DNA from: Sinorhizobium kostiense
Lineage (GTDB): Bacteria > Pseudomonadota > Alphaproteobacteria > Rhizobiales > Rhizobiaceae
DNA length: 64,000 nt
NCBI RefSeq assembly: GCF_017874595.1
Contig: NZ_JAGILA010000004.1
Coordinates: 310,001 to 374,000, forward strand
Reading direction: 5' to 3'
Position 1 is the stretch's first letter. Every line of letters begins with the position of its first letter. The notes below the pieces were generated by a model that saw only the letters and a program-made list of their open reading frames with translations, was not told the origin of the DNA and searched no databases. Positions 1-9,124 of this stretch are shown here, piece by piece. The translations under genes and the position numbers were made by a program.

Positions 1-1078
1 TGTCCTTGGCGAACGGGTTGGGCGCCGAGAATGCGTCAACCGTCTTCTTGAATTCCTCCACATCGTCGATCGCCTTAGGATTCGCCTTTAGCGTTTCGAT
101 GATATACTCGAGCGCATAGACCTTCGTATTGGACTCGTCGTTGTATTCGCCGTACTTCTTCGTGTAGCGATCGATGAACTCTTCCATCACCGGCGTGCGA
201 ATTTCAGGCGTCGAGGCGCCTCCAACGGAGATGAAGCCGTTGGCAAGTTCACCGGCACCCTCCTGCAGCACGGTCGCGTCCTGTGCCGTCTCGGCCGAGA
301 TCAGACCTTCGTAACCAAGTTCGCGGGCTGCGCGGATCAGCAAGGGTGCGTTGGCGGGTGCGACACCCGACAGCACGAGCAGGTCTGGCTTAAGTTGCAC
401 GATGGGCGTCAACACCGGCGTGAAATCGCGGGTGTCGTTCTGATAGGTGTCCTTCTCGGCCACCACCTCCAGCCCCAGTTCCTTCGCGGCGGCGACGCCG
501 CTGTCCCGTTGACTGAGCGGGTCGGATTCATTTGCGGCGATGAAGGCAACCTTCTTCACGCCCTTGTTTTCCTTGAGGTATTTATAGATAGCCGGCCCCG
601 ACTGATAGTTTGCGACCATTCCAAGGATGGCGTTCGATGCCGGAGGTGTATAGAGCGCCTTCGGGAAGGCGTAGGGGAAATATATGATCCCCTTCGACTC
701 GGCCACCGGGCGGACCGCGGCTGCGCCGTCGTCGACGTTAGGCCCGACGACGTAGCGGATGCCTTCCTGGGCCATCTTCTCCATGCCGGCAATGGCTCGC
801 TTCGGGTCCTTCTGGTCGTCGAAAGTCACGATGGTGATGTTGTAAGTGTCGTCGCCGATCTTCACGCCGCCTTTTTCGTTGAGCCAGTCCGCGCGAGTCT
901 GCATCGAACGCACGTTGGATGTACCCCAGGCCGCGGCCGGTCCGCTGGTTACACCCACAAAACCGATCTTGAGCTCCTTGTTCTCGGCATACGCGGAAAG
1001 CACTCCCCCCGCTGTAATGGCAAGAAATGAAACGGCGCCGAGCGCCAGCGATTTCAATGTCGAGCGTCTGTTGATCAT
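1..1078 (-). CDS. ABC transporter substrate-binding protein, branched-chain amino-acid type (partial)
   Basis: Periplasmic ligand-binding protein of an ABC importer, Leu/Ile/Val-binding (Peripla_BP_6) family. Reading from ATG at 1078, the product starts MINRRSTLKSLALGAVSF, a signal peptide with a twin-arginine-like RRSTLK and a likely cut after SAYA near residue 31. The mature part begins ELKIGFVGVTSGPAAAWG, and FDDQKDPKRAIAGMEKMA and YVVGPNVDDGAAAVRPVA follow, as in amino-acid/amide receptors. A GGGGAG ribosome site precedes the ATG. The C-terminus lies beyond the window edge (359 codons visible). The family assignment is strong; the ligand cannot be read from the sequence. Confidence 0.85.
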   Translation of the reverse strand, partial: MINRRSTLKSLALGAVSFLAITAGGVLSAYAENKELKIGFVGVTSGPAAAWGTSNVRSMQTRADWLNEKGGVKIGDDTYNITIVTFDDQKDPKRAIAGMEKMAQEGIRYVVGPNVDDGAAAVRPVAESKGIIYFPYAFPKALYTPPASNAILGMVANYQSGPAIYKYLKENKGVKKVAFIAANESDPLSQRDSGVAAAKELGLEVVAEKDTYQNDTRDFTPVLTPIVQLKPDLLVLSGVAPANAPLLIRAARELGYEGLISAETAQDATVLQEGAGELANGFISVGGASTPEIRTPVMEEFIDRYTKKYGEYNDESNTKVYALEYIIETLKANPKAIDDVEEFKKTVDAFSAPNPFAKD

Positions 1079-1279
1079 CTCACTCCCCATCCTTTGCATC
1101 CGGCGCGTCGTCGCGATGCGGATCGTAAGGGAAATCCTAAAATACAAGCCTGTCAACAGTTCTGGTTCGTTTTGTATACAAAATCGATTCCGCATCGCCG
1201 AAAGGCGCGCCACGAAAGCGCGCAGCCTGCTGCGTGGAAAAGGGCAGGAAAACTCCGCGAATAGTGGCTGCGGTGCCGA

Positions 1280-1711
1280 TCACATGTTGTTGGCGGCAAT
1301 CAGATATATGGCCGCGGCGATCGCGCCGAGCGCGCTGCGGCCGGCGTGGAGCTTGCCCCAGCGCACCATCAGATCGCGGGTCTCCATGCCAGCCCCGTCC
1401 GCCGGCGTCGTCTCCAGGCGCTTGTTGATCGGCATGATGAAATAGAGGGTGTACGGCCAGTTCATGATGATGACGGCGGCGCCGAGGCCCCAGAGCGCAT
1501 TGCCGGTCTGCCACCAGGCCGCCGCGCCAAGCAGGCCGGACAGGATCGCCAGCGATGCTTGCATCTCAAAGCCCCGCCGGTAGGCCGGGCCCCATTCGGC
1601 GAGCGCCGCGCGGTGGTCGAGGCGCAACCTTGCCGGCTGTTCGGCGATATTGATGTAAATGGCGGCGCCGAAGAAAACGGACGCCGTAAGCAGAGCGAGC
1701 AGGCCGAACAT
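1280..1711 (-). CDS. DUF1772-like small membrane protein
   Basis: A 143-residue integral membrane protein with about four hydrophobic segments. It starts MFGLLALLTASVFFGAAIYINIAEQ, and the phrases WGPAYRRGFEMQASLAILSG and WPYTLYFIMPINKRL resemble the DUF1772 (anthrone-oxygenase-like) family. I chose ATG 1711 over an upstream in-frame start at 1756 because GGGAGG sits 7 bases before it and the upstream residues are not membrane-like. It stands alone, divergent from the dehydrogenase at 2116. No biochemical role can be assigned. Confidence 0.75.
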   Translation of the reverse strand: MFGLLALLTASVFFGAAIYINIAEQPARLRLDHRAALAEWGPAYRRGFEMQASLAILSGLLGAAAWWQTGNALWGLGAAVIIMNWPYTLYFIMPINKRLETTPADGAGMETRDLMVRWGKLHAGRSALGAIAAAIYLIAANNM

Positions 1712-2115
1712 CAGACGTCCTCCCGTTGTCAGGCATGATACCGCATGAGGCCGCAAACAAAAGCTGCATCTTCGGCGTATGGGCGCTGCCTGGCGGCTCG
1801 CTCGTTGGCGGCTTGTGACAAGCGGGTATCACTGCGGCGATTTCAGCTCCTGGTATGGTATCCGAATACGTGACCTTCTGGACAAATTGATTCCGATTTG
1901 CACAGTAGCGCCTTGAAAATGAAAGCGCTTCCGACTCAGGGGTGCGAGGCACGCTTGCCGGCTGCCGTCCGGACTGGAAGCTGTACCGGCAGCACAGAGC
2001 CCTCGGCCGCATAATTCCTTAATTCGGTGTCGAATTGGGACTAAATTGTGCGAGAGTTCAGATTGTTGTGGCGATTTCCGCACGCTCGCGCGCGGCGCCT
2101 GGGAAGGGACAATTC
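1712..2115. other. Divergent intergenic region with operator-like inverted repeat
   Basis: About 400 bases between two divergent genes, with no convincing gene. It holds an inverted repeat AATTCG-GTGT-CGAATT at 2021-2036, about 80 bases before the dehydrogenase start, and a weaker GTAT-CCGA-ATAC dyad near 1858-1870. GntR-type regulators often control lactate/glycolate dehydrogenases, so either dyad could be an operator. This is inference from symmetry only. Confidence 0.35.
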
Positions 2116-3522
2116 GTGGCGTTGAAGGCGATCAGGTCTGGGTTGAGGAACGAAAGCGGAATTGCCGCCACCAAGACGCTGCTGGGCGAGCGATTCGGTG
2201 ACCGGTTCCAGACAGGAGAGGCGATCCGGGCCCAGCATGCGCACGCGACCACCTATATCCCGGCGCAGTTGCCCGACTGCGTCGTCTTTCCCGAAAATGC
2301 TGCCGAGGTCTGTGAGATCGTCGGGATCGCCTCGGCCCACCGCGTGCCCCTGATCGCCTTCGGCACCGGGTCCTCGCTCGAAGGTCATATCAATGCACCC
2401 CATGGGGGCATATCGGTCGACATGTCACGGATGAACCGGATCATCGAGGTCAATGCCGAGGACCTCGATTGCACCGTGGAGCCCGGTGTGACGCGCGAGC
2501 AGTTGAACACCTATCTGCGCGATACGGGCCTTTTCTTTCCGATCGATCCGGGTGCGAACGCCTCGATCGGCGGTATGGCATCGACGCGTGCCTCGGGCAC
2601 CAACGCGGTACGTTACGGCACGATGAAGGAGAATGTGCTTGCGGTGACAGTGGTCGTTGCAGGCGGGCGTGAGATCAGGACGGCACACCGTGCACGCAAG
2701 TCCTCGGCCGGCTACGACCTGACGCGGCTCTTCGTCGGTGCCGAAGGCACGCTCGGCATCATCACCTCCGTTACCCTGCGCCTGCATGGGATACCGGAGG
2801 TGATCTCCGGCGGCGTGTGTCCGTTCCCGACGATTGCGGATGCCTGCAACGCGGTCATCCTGACGATCCAGTCCGGCATTCCCATCGCGCGCATCGAACT
2901 GCTCGACGCGCTGCAGATGCGGGCCTGCAATGCCTATTCCGGCTTGAGCTATGAGGAGACGCCGACGCTTTTCGTCGAATTCCACGGCAGCGCCGGAAGC
3001 GTGGAACTCCAATCGCGGCACTTCGCCGAAATAGCGTCGGAATTCGGTTCTACCGGCTTCGTATGGACCACCAATCCAGAAGAACGGGCACGGCTCTGGA
3101 AGGCCCGGCACAACGCCTACTGGGCGCAGAAGAGCCTGAAGCCCGGCGCTGCCATCCTGGCGACGGATGTTTGCGTGCCGATCTCGCGTCTGGCCGACTG
3201 CGTCGCGGCGACCCAGGAGGACATCGCCGCCAACGGCCTGATAGCGCCGATCGTCGGTCACGCAGGCGACGGCAATTTCCACGTCGGCGTGCTTTTCGAC
3301 GACAAGGACGCCACCGATGTGGCGCGGGTCGAGGCTTTCATCGAACGGCTGAATAGCCGCGCGCTCTCCATGGATGGTACTTGTACGGGCGAACACGGAA
3401 TCGGCCAGGGCAAGGTGCCGTTCCTCGAGGCCGAGCTCGGCGAGGCGGTGGACCTGATGCGGCGGGTCAAGCATTCGCTTGACCCGGACAATATCTTCAA
3501 TCCAGGCAAGATCTTCGCCTGA
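2116..3522 (+). CDS. FAD-linked D-lactate/glycolate dehydrogenase
   Basis: Flavoprotein oxidising a D-2-hydroxy acid to the 2-keto acid, most like cytochrome-type D-lactate dehydrogenase or glycolate oxidase subunit D. The N-terminal FAD domain shows FPENAAEVCEIV, AFGTGSSLEGH, EPGVTREQLN and DPGANASIGGMASTRASGT. The C-terminal FAD-oxidase domain has VGHAGDGNFHVGVLFD and the signature GTCTGEHGIGQGK. I prefer GTG 2116 (468 aa), which has GGGAAGGGAC before it, to an in-frame TTG at 2035 whose extra 27 residues look random. There is no separate iron-sulfur subunit next door, which favours a one-subunit Dld enzyme. The exact substrate is uncertain. Confidence 0.85.
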   Translation: MALKAIRSGLRNESGIAATKTLLGERFGDRFQTGEAIRAQHAHATTYIPAQLPDCVVFPENAAEVCEIVGIASAHRVPLIAFGTGSSLEGHINAPHGGISVDMSRMNRIIEVNAEDLDCTVEPGVTREQLNTYLRDTGLFFPIDPGANASIGGMASTRASGTNAVRYGTMKENVLAVTVVVAGGREIRTAHRARKSSAGYDLTRLFVGAEGTLGIITSVTLRLHGIPEVISGGVCPFPTIADACNAVILTIQSGIPIARIELLDALQMRACNAYSGLSYEETPTLFVEFHGSAGSVELQSRHFAEIASEFGSTGFVWTTNPEERARLWKARHNAYWAQKSLKPGAAILATDVCVPISRLADCVAATQEDIAANGLIAPIVGHAGDGNFHVGVLFDDKDATDVARVEAFIERLNSRALSMDGTCTGEHGIGQGKVPFLEAELGEAVDLMRRVKHSLDPDNIFNPGKIFA

Positions 3523-3558
3523 CGGTGGTGCTCGCTGAGCAGATGGGAATGTGACACG

Positions 3559-6500
3559 GTGCTGGCGCGAATTTTCGTTATCATCGGCGGCCTCCTGGTT
3601 GTCGCGCTCTTTGCAGCGCTGATCGCCCCGTGGTTCATTGACTGGACCAATTTCCGTGCCGAGTTCGAGCGCGAGGCGAGCCGCATCATGGGCAAGCCTG
3701 TGGTGGTGCACGGCAGTGTCGACGCGCGGCTTATTCCCTTCCCCACGGTGACGCTCAACGATGTGCGCGTCGGCCCGACCGATGGCGGCGAGCCGCTGAT
3801 CCGGGTCAAGCATTTCTCGATGAGCGCAGAGCTTGCTCCCTTCCTGAGCGGCGAGGCGTTGATCTTCGACATGAGGCTCGACACCCCCAAGGCGCGCATC
3901 CGCCTGCAACCGGATGGCACGCTCGACTGGGCGCGTGGTCCGCGGGCGGCGATTCCGGCCAAGACCGTGGTCCTCGAAAAGATCGAGATCGCCAATGGCG
4001 AGATCGAATTCATCGATGAGCAGACGGGCCGCACGCGGCGGGTGAGCGATCTTTCCGCCGATCTCTCGGCCCGCACGCTTGCCGGACCCTGGAAGGTCGA
4101 AGGCCGCGCGGCCCTCGACGGGGAGGCGGGCAATTTCTCCTTTTCGACTGGCGCGGTCGATGAGCAGGGGACGCTCAGCCTCCGGGCGCGGCTGACACCG
4201 GACGAGCGGCCCTTCGGCGTCGAACTTGATGGCGATCTGAAGGTGGTCGATCTCAAGCCGGTCTATGCCGGGCGGTTCACCCTGACGGAAAACCGCCAAG
4301 GGGGCGAGGTCAAGGCCGGTGAGGACAAAGGGGGCGAGGACAAAGAGGGTGAGGACAAGGCCAGCAATCCGCCGCGCATCAACGGCACCTTCCAGCTCAC
4401 CAACGAGAGCATTCGCGTTCCGGAGTACCGCTTCGAGGTCGGTCCGCCAGACGACCCCTATATCGTCACCGGTGAGGCGACGCTCGACACGGGCAAGGAG
4501 CAGAAATTCCTGCTGATTGCCGACGGGCAGCAGATCGATGTCAGCCGCATCGGCAGTTCCGGTCGCGGCGGCAAGACGGATCGCAATCCGGCAGTGTCGC
4601 TGCGCCAGCGTCTGGAAAGGATGATGGCGATTGCGGCCGAGATTCCGATCCCTCAGGTGCCCGGCCGCGCCAGCCTCAGCCTTCCGGCAATCGTCATCGG
4701 CGATACCACCGTCCGCGATGTGCGCCTTGACGTCCGGCCAGACGGCGCGGGTTGGATCATCGACAACGCCGTGGCCCTTTTGCCCGGGCGCACGCAACTT
4801 GAAGCGAAGGGACGGCTGAATCTGGAGGACGACCGTTCCTTCCGCGGCGACATCGTCATTGCCTCGAACCAGCCGTCGGGGCTCGCCAACTGGCTGGCAG
4901 GGTCGGTCGATCCGGCCATCCGCAAGCTGAAGACCGCGGGCTTCGCGGCGACGGTCAATCTCACGGAGACGCTGCAGCAGTTCGAAGATCTAGAAGTGGC
5001 GGCGGGTCCCGCGACCTTGAAGGGGCGGCTGGAACGCCTTTCCTTCGCCGACCAGCAGCCATTGCTATCGGTCCAGCTCAAGGGCAACCGAATCGATCTC
5101 GATGCGCTGCGGGCGCTCGCCGGGCTCGTCGCCGGCGACGCGTCGACGGAAACGCTGCTGAAGCACGCGATCGCCGCCGATCTTGCCGCCGATTCATTTT
5201 CCGCGTTCGGTGAGGAAGCCCGGGACGTGCAGGCGGTGCTGACGTTGAAGAATGGCCAATTGCAGGCAGAGCGGGTGGCGATCGGGTCCGTTTCCGGCGC
5301 AAAGCTCGCCTTGTCCGGCCGTGTGAGCGGCGATTTCGAAAAGCCGGTTATCTCCGCAAAGATGAAACTAGCCGCCGAGGAACTGACTCCGTTCCTGGAG
5401 ATGATCGGGCGGCACACGGCAGCCCACCCGGCATTGCGGCGGCTGATCGAAGCCGGTCCGTATTTCTCGAACGCGGCCTTCGACGTGACACTGACGGCCG
5501 GCAACAAGGACGGTAATGCGCCAGTCACGTTCGGCGTGATCGGCACCGCCAATGGCGGCAAGATCGCCGCGAGCTACCAGGCGCCGGACCTCGCTCAGGC
5601 GCTTGCCGGGCGAAACATGCTGCTCGAGGCGACTCTGGAGAACCCACGCACACCCATCCTGCTCGGGCAGGCGGGCCTCGATCCGCTGCCATTCGAGGCG
5701 GACGCGAACGGCATTCTTGCCCTCAAGCTGCAGAGCACGGAGGATGCGAAGGCGAATGGCTCATTGACCTTCACCACGCAGAAGACGTCGCTCGCTGCAA
5801 AGGGGACCGTCGACCTTTCGCGCGACCGTTATTTCGAAGGCCAGGGCAAGCTTACGCTGCAGACTGAGGATCTCGAGCCTTACCTTCTCTTGAAGGGAGT
5901 TGCCTTGCCGCAGATGGGGAGCGGTCTGCCGGTGACCCTGTCGGCCGATGTCACGTCCGATCCGGAGAGGATCATCCTCTCGGAGATCCAAGGCAAAGCC
6001 GATCAGAATGGCTTTGCCGGAGCGATATCGATCGACCGCAATGTGCGGGGCAAAGCTCAGGGCGAACTCGCCTTCGACACGCTCGATCTCGGTTGGCTCG
6101 GGGACGCTATCCTCGGCCAGGTCCAGAATGCCTCGACGGGCGGCCTGTCGACCGCGCCGGTTGCGCCGCCGGCTTTTTCGGGTCTCGACGTCGCGCTCAA
6201 CGTGACCGCCAAGCGTTTCTGGCCGGGCGTCTATGACGCCGTAAAGGAGTTCAGCGGTACACTCGAATGGAAGGGCGACGAAGTCGCCTTCAGCGCGATG
6301 AAGGGCGACTGGCTGGGGGGGAAGCTCGAGGGGCGGCTGCAGCTCGGCAACGCCAATGGCTCGGGCTTTTTCAGGTCGCGTTTCGACCTCAAGGGTGGCG
6401 ATCTGGCCGCCGCGGGCTGGTCGCGGCAGGACGGGCCGGTCGCCACCGGCCGGTTCGACCTTGCGGTGGCGATGGAGGCTTCGGGGGCAACCCCCGAGGC

Positions 6501-7341
6501 GATGGCCCGCTCAGCCAGCGGTTCGGGAACGGCGACCTTCGAGGGCGTGACGGTCAAGGGCATCAACACGGCCGCGCTGCCGCAAATGATGGCGGCCGCC
6601 GACGCGATGAAGAGCGGGATTTCGCCGGATTCCATCCGCAGGCTTGCAGAACGCGAAATCTTCAGCGGCCAATCGGTGCTCGATGCGATCAAGGTGCCTT
6701 TCAGCATCGCCGGCGGAACGGTTCGGTTGCAGAATGTGACCGCGCGCGACGGCAACGCGGCCTTTTCCGGCGAGGCATCCCTCGATCTTGCGGCGCAGCG
6801 TTTGAATGGTACGGTCGAGCTCACCTTCCGCCCAGGCGAGGAGGCGCTTGCCGGCGCCGAGCCGCGCGTGCGCATCGGCTATGCCGGGCTCCTGGCTGCT
6901 CCCGGCGTCTCGCTCGATGTCTCCGACCTCGCCAATTTCCTGTCGCTTCGGGCCTATGAGAAGGAGCGCCGGCGCGTTGAGATGCTGCAGGCGAATGTCC
7001 TGGAAAAGCAACGCCTGCGCCGTGAGGTGCAACTCTACAAGGCGCGGGCGGCTGCGCGGGTGATCGAACGCAAGCGCGCTATCGCCGAGGAGCGCCGGCG
7101 CCAGGCAGCCGCAGCGGAAGCTGCGCGGATGAAGGCGGAGGCCGAGGCAAGGGCGGCCGTGGAGCGGCGTGCGGCCGAGGAGGAGCGGCGGCGGATGGGG
7201 CAATTGGCGCCGAAGGAGCCGCAGCCAGCGCCGGAGAGGGGTGTCGAGCGCGGCCGCGACCTGCCACCGCCGGGGGAGAATGCCGGTCCATCTCCCCGTG
7301 GCCTCGACTTCGAGATGTTGCCCGATATCACGGTTCGATAA
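3559..7341 (+). CDS. AsmA family envelope protein
   Basis: A 1260-residue AsmA-like protein, a family linked to phospholipid transport and outer-membrane assembly. Residues 1-25 form a membrane anchor (IFVIIGGLLVVALFAALIAPWF) followed by FRAEFEREASRIMGKPVVVHGSV, the family's opening strand. A long beta-rich body follows, and an AsmA_2-like C-terminal part includes SGSGTATFEGVTVKGIN. The last 150 residues are an Arg/Glu/Ala-rich coiled coil ending in a Pro-rich tail. A short charged repeat (GGEVKAGEDKGGEDKEGEDK) near residue 250 comes from tandem DNA duplication. Start is GTG 3559 after GGGAATGTGACAC; an earlier gene ends 36 bases upstream. Confidence 0.88.
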   Translation: MLARIFVIIGGLLVVALFAALIAPWFIDWTNFRAEFEREASRIMGKPVVVHGSVDARLIPFPTVTLNDVRVGPTDGGEPLIRVKHFSMSAELAPFLSGEALIFDMRLDTPKARIRLQPDGTLDWARGPRAAIPAKTVVLEKIEIANGEIEFIDEQTGRTRRVSDLSADLSARTLAGPWKVEGRAALDGEAGNFSFSTGAVDEQGTLSLRARLTPDERPFGVELDGDLKVVDLKPVYAGRFTLTENRQGGEVKAGEDKGGEDKEGEDKASNPPRINGTFQLTNESIRVPEYRFEVGPPDDPYIVTGEATLDTGKEQKFLLIADGQQIDVSRIGSSGRGGKTDRNPAVSLRQRLERMMAIAAEIPIPQVPGRASLSLPAIVIGDTTVRDVRLDVRPDGAGWIIDNAVALLPGRTQLEAKGRLNLEDDRSFRGDIVIASNQPSGLANWLAGSVDPAIRKLKTAGFAATVNLTETLQQFEDLEVAAGPATLKGRLERLSFADQQPLLSVQLKGNRIDLDALRALAGLVAGDASTETLLKHAIAADLAADSFSAFGEEARDVQAVLTLKNGQLQAERVAIGSVSGAKLALSGRVSGDFEKPVISAKMKLAAEELTPFLEMIGRHTAAHPALRRLIEAGPYFSNAAFDVTLTAGNKDGNAPVTFGVIGTANGGKIAASYQAPDLAQALAGRNMLLEATLENPRTPILLGQAGLDPLPFEADANGILALKLQSTEDAKANGSLTFTTQKTSLAAKGTVDLSRDRYFEGQGKLTLQTEDLEPYLLLKGVALPQMGSGLPVTLSADVTSDPERIILSEIQGKADQNGFAGAISIDRNVRGKAQGELAFDTLDLGWLGDAILGQVQNASTGGLSTAPVAPPAFSGLDVALNVTAKRFWPGVYDAVKEFSGTLEWKGDEVAFSAMKGDWLGGKLEGRLQLGNANGSGFFRSRFDLKGGDLAAAGWSRQDGPVATGRFDLAVAMEASGATPEAMARSASGSGTATFEGVTVKGINTAALPQMMAAADAMKSGISPDSIRRLAEREIFSGQSVLDAIKVPFSIAGGTVRLQNVTARDGNAAFSGEASLDLAAQRLNGTVELTFRPGEEALAGAEPRVRIGYAGLLAAPGVSLDVSDLANFLSLRAYEKERRRVEMLQANVLEKQRLRREVQLYKARAAARVIERKRAIAEERRRQAAAAEAARMKAEAEARAAVERRAAEEERRRMGQLAPKEPQPAPERGVERGRDLPPPGENAGPSPRGLDFEMLPDITVR

Positions 7342-7396
7342 GGGCCCAGGGAGAGAGGCACGCTGGAGGGTATGCGCCGCAGTCGCTACTCTTCGC

Positions 7397-7627
7397 TTAC
7401 GAAGCGCTCGCAGCGTCCGAGTGCCCCTTGACCCAGGCGAGCACGTAGAGCCTGAGGGCGGAGGAGAGGTTTCCTTCCGAGCCGCGGCTGTCGTCTATTT
7501 CGACGATCAGGCGGGCGAGCGGAATGCCGCGGCTTTTTGCGATCGACTTCAACTCCTGCCAGAAGGGATCCTCAAGAGTGAAGCTGGTTCGGTGTCCGTG
7601 CAGCGTCGCCGAATGCTTGGCGATCAT
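7397..7627 (-). CDS. Ribbon-helix-helix domain protein
   Basis: A 76-residue protein of the RHH_4 type: RTSFTLEDPFWQELKSIA forms the strand and first helix, followed by LARLIVEIDD and SSALRLYVLAWVKG. Such proteins are predicted DNA-binding regulators, though few have known targets. I use ATG 7627 (MIAKHSATLHG); an in-frame ATG at 7651 would add eight residues. It is the last gene of a minus-strand run sspB, DUF4169, RHH, an order also known in other Rhizobiales. Confidence 0.8.
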   Translation of the reverse strand: MIAKHSATLHGHRTSFTLEDPFWQELKSIAKSRGIPLARLIVEIDDSRGSEGNLSSALRLYVLAWVKGHSDAASAS

Positions 7628-7720
7628 TCCTGACCTCAGAAGGTGATTCAAGTCGCTCTCAGACGGATTCCGGAAACTGAGCCAACCGACTGTCGCGGAA
7701 TCGCTTTCTTCAATCGCAAG

Positions 7721-7948
7721 TCAGTCTTCTTTCCCTTCGCGCGCGTTTCGATCGGGCGCCGAAGAAGGGCCTCTCTCCAGCCGGCCCTGGTCGAGCGATC
7801 TCGTTGCCTTCTCGTTCAAGGCCTTCGTCAGGGATCGTTCCGCCTTGGTTCGGCCGAAAGAAATGCGATTCTGTTCGGCCTGCTTTTCGCTTTCGGCGCG
7901 GGCATGACGCTTGCGGAACTGACGTAGATTTACGACGTCGCCGGCCAT
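7721..7948 (-). CDS. DUF4169 family small basic protein
   Basis: A 75-residue, highly charged protein beginning MAGDVVNLRQFRKRHARAESEKQAEQ and containing NRISFGRTKAERSL, which is the DUF4169 signature. Its function is unknown. It lies 20 bases after the sspB stop codon and is probably in the same transcript. The C-terminal 25 residues (ERGPSSAPDRNAREGKED) look disordered. Confidence 0.78.
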   Translation of the reverse strand: MAGDVVNLRQFRKRHARAESEKQAEQNRISFGRTKAERSLTKALNEKATRSLDQGRLERGPSSAPDRNAREGKED

Positions 7949-7968
7949 GGTTCTGCGCCCCTTGAGCT

Positions 7969-8484
7969 TCAGTTTTTCTTGCGGAAGGAATCAAGCGAGA
8001 CGACCGAAGCGCCGCCGCCTTTCTCGCCGCCTGGTTTTTCAGCTTCCGGCTGCGATGATGAGTCGTCGACCTCGCTTGCCGGGTAGGCGGTGATTTCTGC
8101 CGACTCAGCTTCTTCCTCCTCGCCGGCGGCCACGTCGAATTCGAGTTCGAAATTCACGGAGGGGTCGTAGAAGCCACGGATCGCATTGAAGGGGATCACC
8201 AGTTTCTCCGGCGTATCGGAGAAGGAAAGGCCGATTTCGAATCCGGCCTCGGACACCTTGAGTTCCCAGAACTGATGCTGGACGACGATCGTCATCTGTT
8301 CCGGATATTTTGCCTTGAGATGCTGCGAGAGCCGAACGCCCGGAGCGCCGGTCAGGAAAGTGATGAAGAAATGGTGATCACCGGGCAGGTGGCCCGTGGC
8401 CGCGACTTCGGCCAGTACCTTGCGGATGACGCCGCGAAGCGCGTCCTGCGCCAGAATGTCGTAGCGTATATGGTCCTGGCCCAT
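7969..8484 (-). CDS. sspB: SspB, ClpXP adaptor for tmRNA-tagged proteins
   Basis: Alphaproteobacterial SspB (171 aa), which binds ssrA-tagged proteins and tethers them to ClpX for degradation. The start MGQDHIRYDILAQDALRGVIR and the beta core (HFFITFLTGAPGVRLS, MTIVVQHQFWELKV, FEIGLSFSDTPEKLVIPFNAI) match the family. An acidic, flexible linker (AAGEEEEAESAE) leads to the C-terminal VVSLDSFRKK, the expected ClpX-binding tail. I chose ATG 8484 because the residues before it are Arg-rich and unlike any SspB. The tmRNA gene whose tag it recognises lies just upstream on the same strand. Confidence 0.92.
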   Translation of the reverse strand: MGQDHIRYDILAQDALRGVIRKVLAEVAATGHLPGDHHFFITFLTGAPGVRLSQHLKAKYPEQMTIVVQHQFWELKVSEAGFEIGLSFSDTPEKLVIPFNAIRGFYDPSVNFELEFDVAAGEEEEAESAEITAYPASEVDDSSSQPEAEKPGGEKGGGASVVSLDSFRKKN

Positions 8485-8609
8485 GTGATCCCCGTCTCTC
8501 TTCCAACTCGATGCATCAGTACCGGTGCCGATACCGCGGCGCTTACGTATGCACTTCATTGCCCGTCCGCGTTGACGAGTCAATTATCGAGGCATCTATA
8601 GACCATTTC

Positions 8610-8955
8610 AGGACGGGGGAGAAGGTGAAGGCTTCTGTTGCCAGGTGCCTTCGGACCCCGCCTTACGGTGCTACCCGGAAGGGCTTGATTTGAAGTGCCG
8701 CACCGCCGTTAGGCAGCGAGACGTGCTTCAGCATAGTTGTCGTTTGCAACTATAAGTTTAGCCCGATAACGGTGGTACAATGCCGAGCAAAAAGTCGATC
8801 TTTACACCCTTGTCGATCCTATTTCGCCCCCATCAAAAGCCGGTCCGAGTGCTCGGAAGAGACCGGTTTTTGGTGGAGGCGCCGGGTACCGCCCCCGGGT
8901 CCAATGGGTTTATTGCATCGCCCGTTTATTGCCATAGCCGCCCGAAGACGGCACT
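8610..8955 (-). ncRNA. ssrA: tmRNA, circularly permuted two-piece ssrA
   Basis: Trans-translation RNA. On the minus strand the tag frame runs 8747 to 8709: GCAAACGACAAC... encodes ANDNYAEARLAA and ends TAA. The acceptor piece comes first, as in alphaproteobacteria. Its T arm has a 5-bp stem (CCGGG/CCCGG, 8882-8898) with the non-standard loop GGCGGTA, followed by CGCCTCCACCA ending at 8871. After a spacer of about 40 bases removed on processing, the coding piece starts GGGGGCGAAAT at 8831, pairing with the acceptor stem. A -10-like CTATAT lies at 8965-8960. The outer ends are estimates. Confidence 0.94.
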
Positions 8956-9124
8956 CGTCATATAGGTCCTTCCGGGCCCCAAGAAAAGGGGGTTGGAAAG
9001 GGAATTGTGACAGGCGTGTTCAAGACCGAAGCTCGGTGGGCGGGCGTTAGCGGCAGGCGAGCGCGCGAGCGCCAACCCGACGGAAGCCTGGCGGGCTCAA
9101 ACGGCCTTCATTGCTGCTCCCGCG

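Noticed and set aside
2425-4797. A 790-codon open frame on the minus strand
   Set aside because: Lies opposite the FAD dehydrogenase and AsmA genes, both with clear family motifs. The product is His/Arg/Asp-rich with no recognisable domain, a typical high-GC antisense frame.
8772-9050. Plus-strand open frames over the ssrA region
   Set aside because: They lie across the tmRNA acceptor and spacer; the structural RNA explains the conservation.
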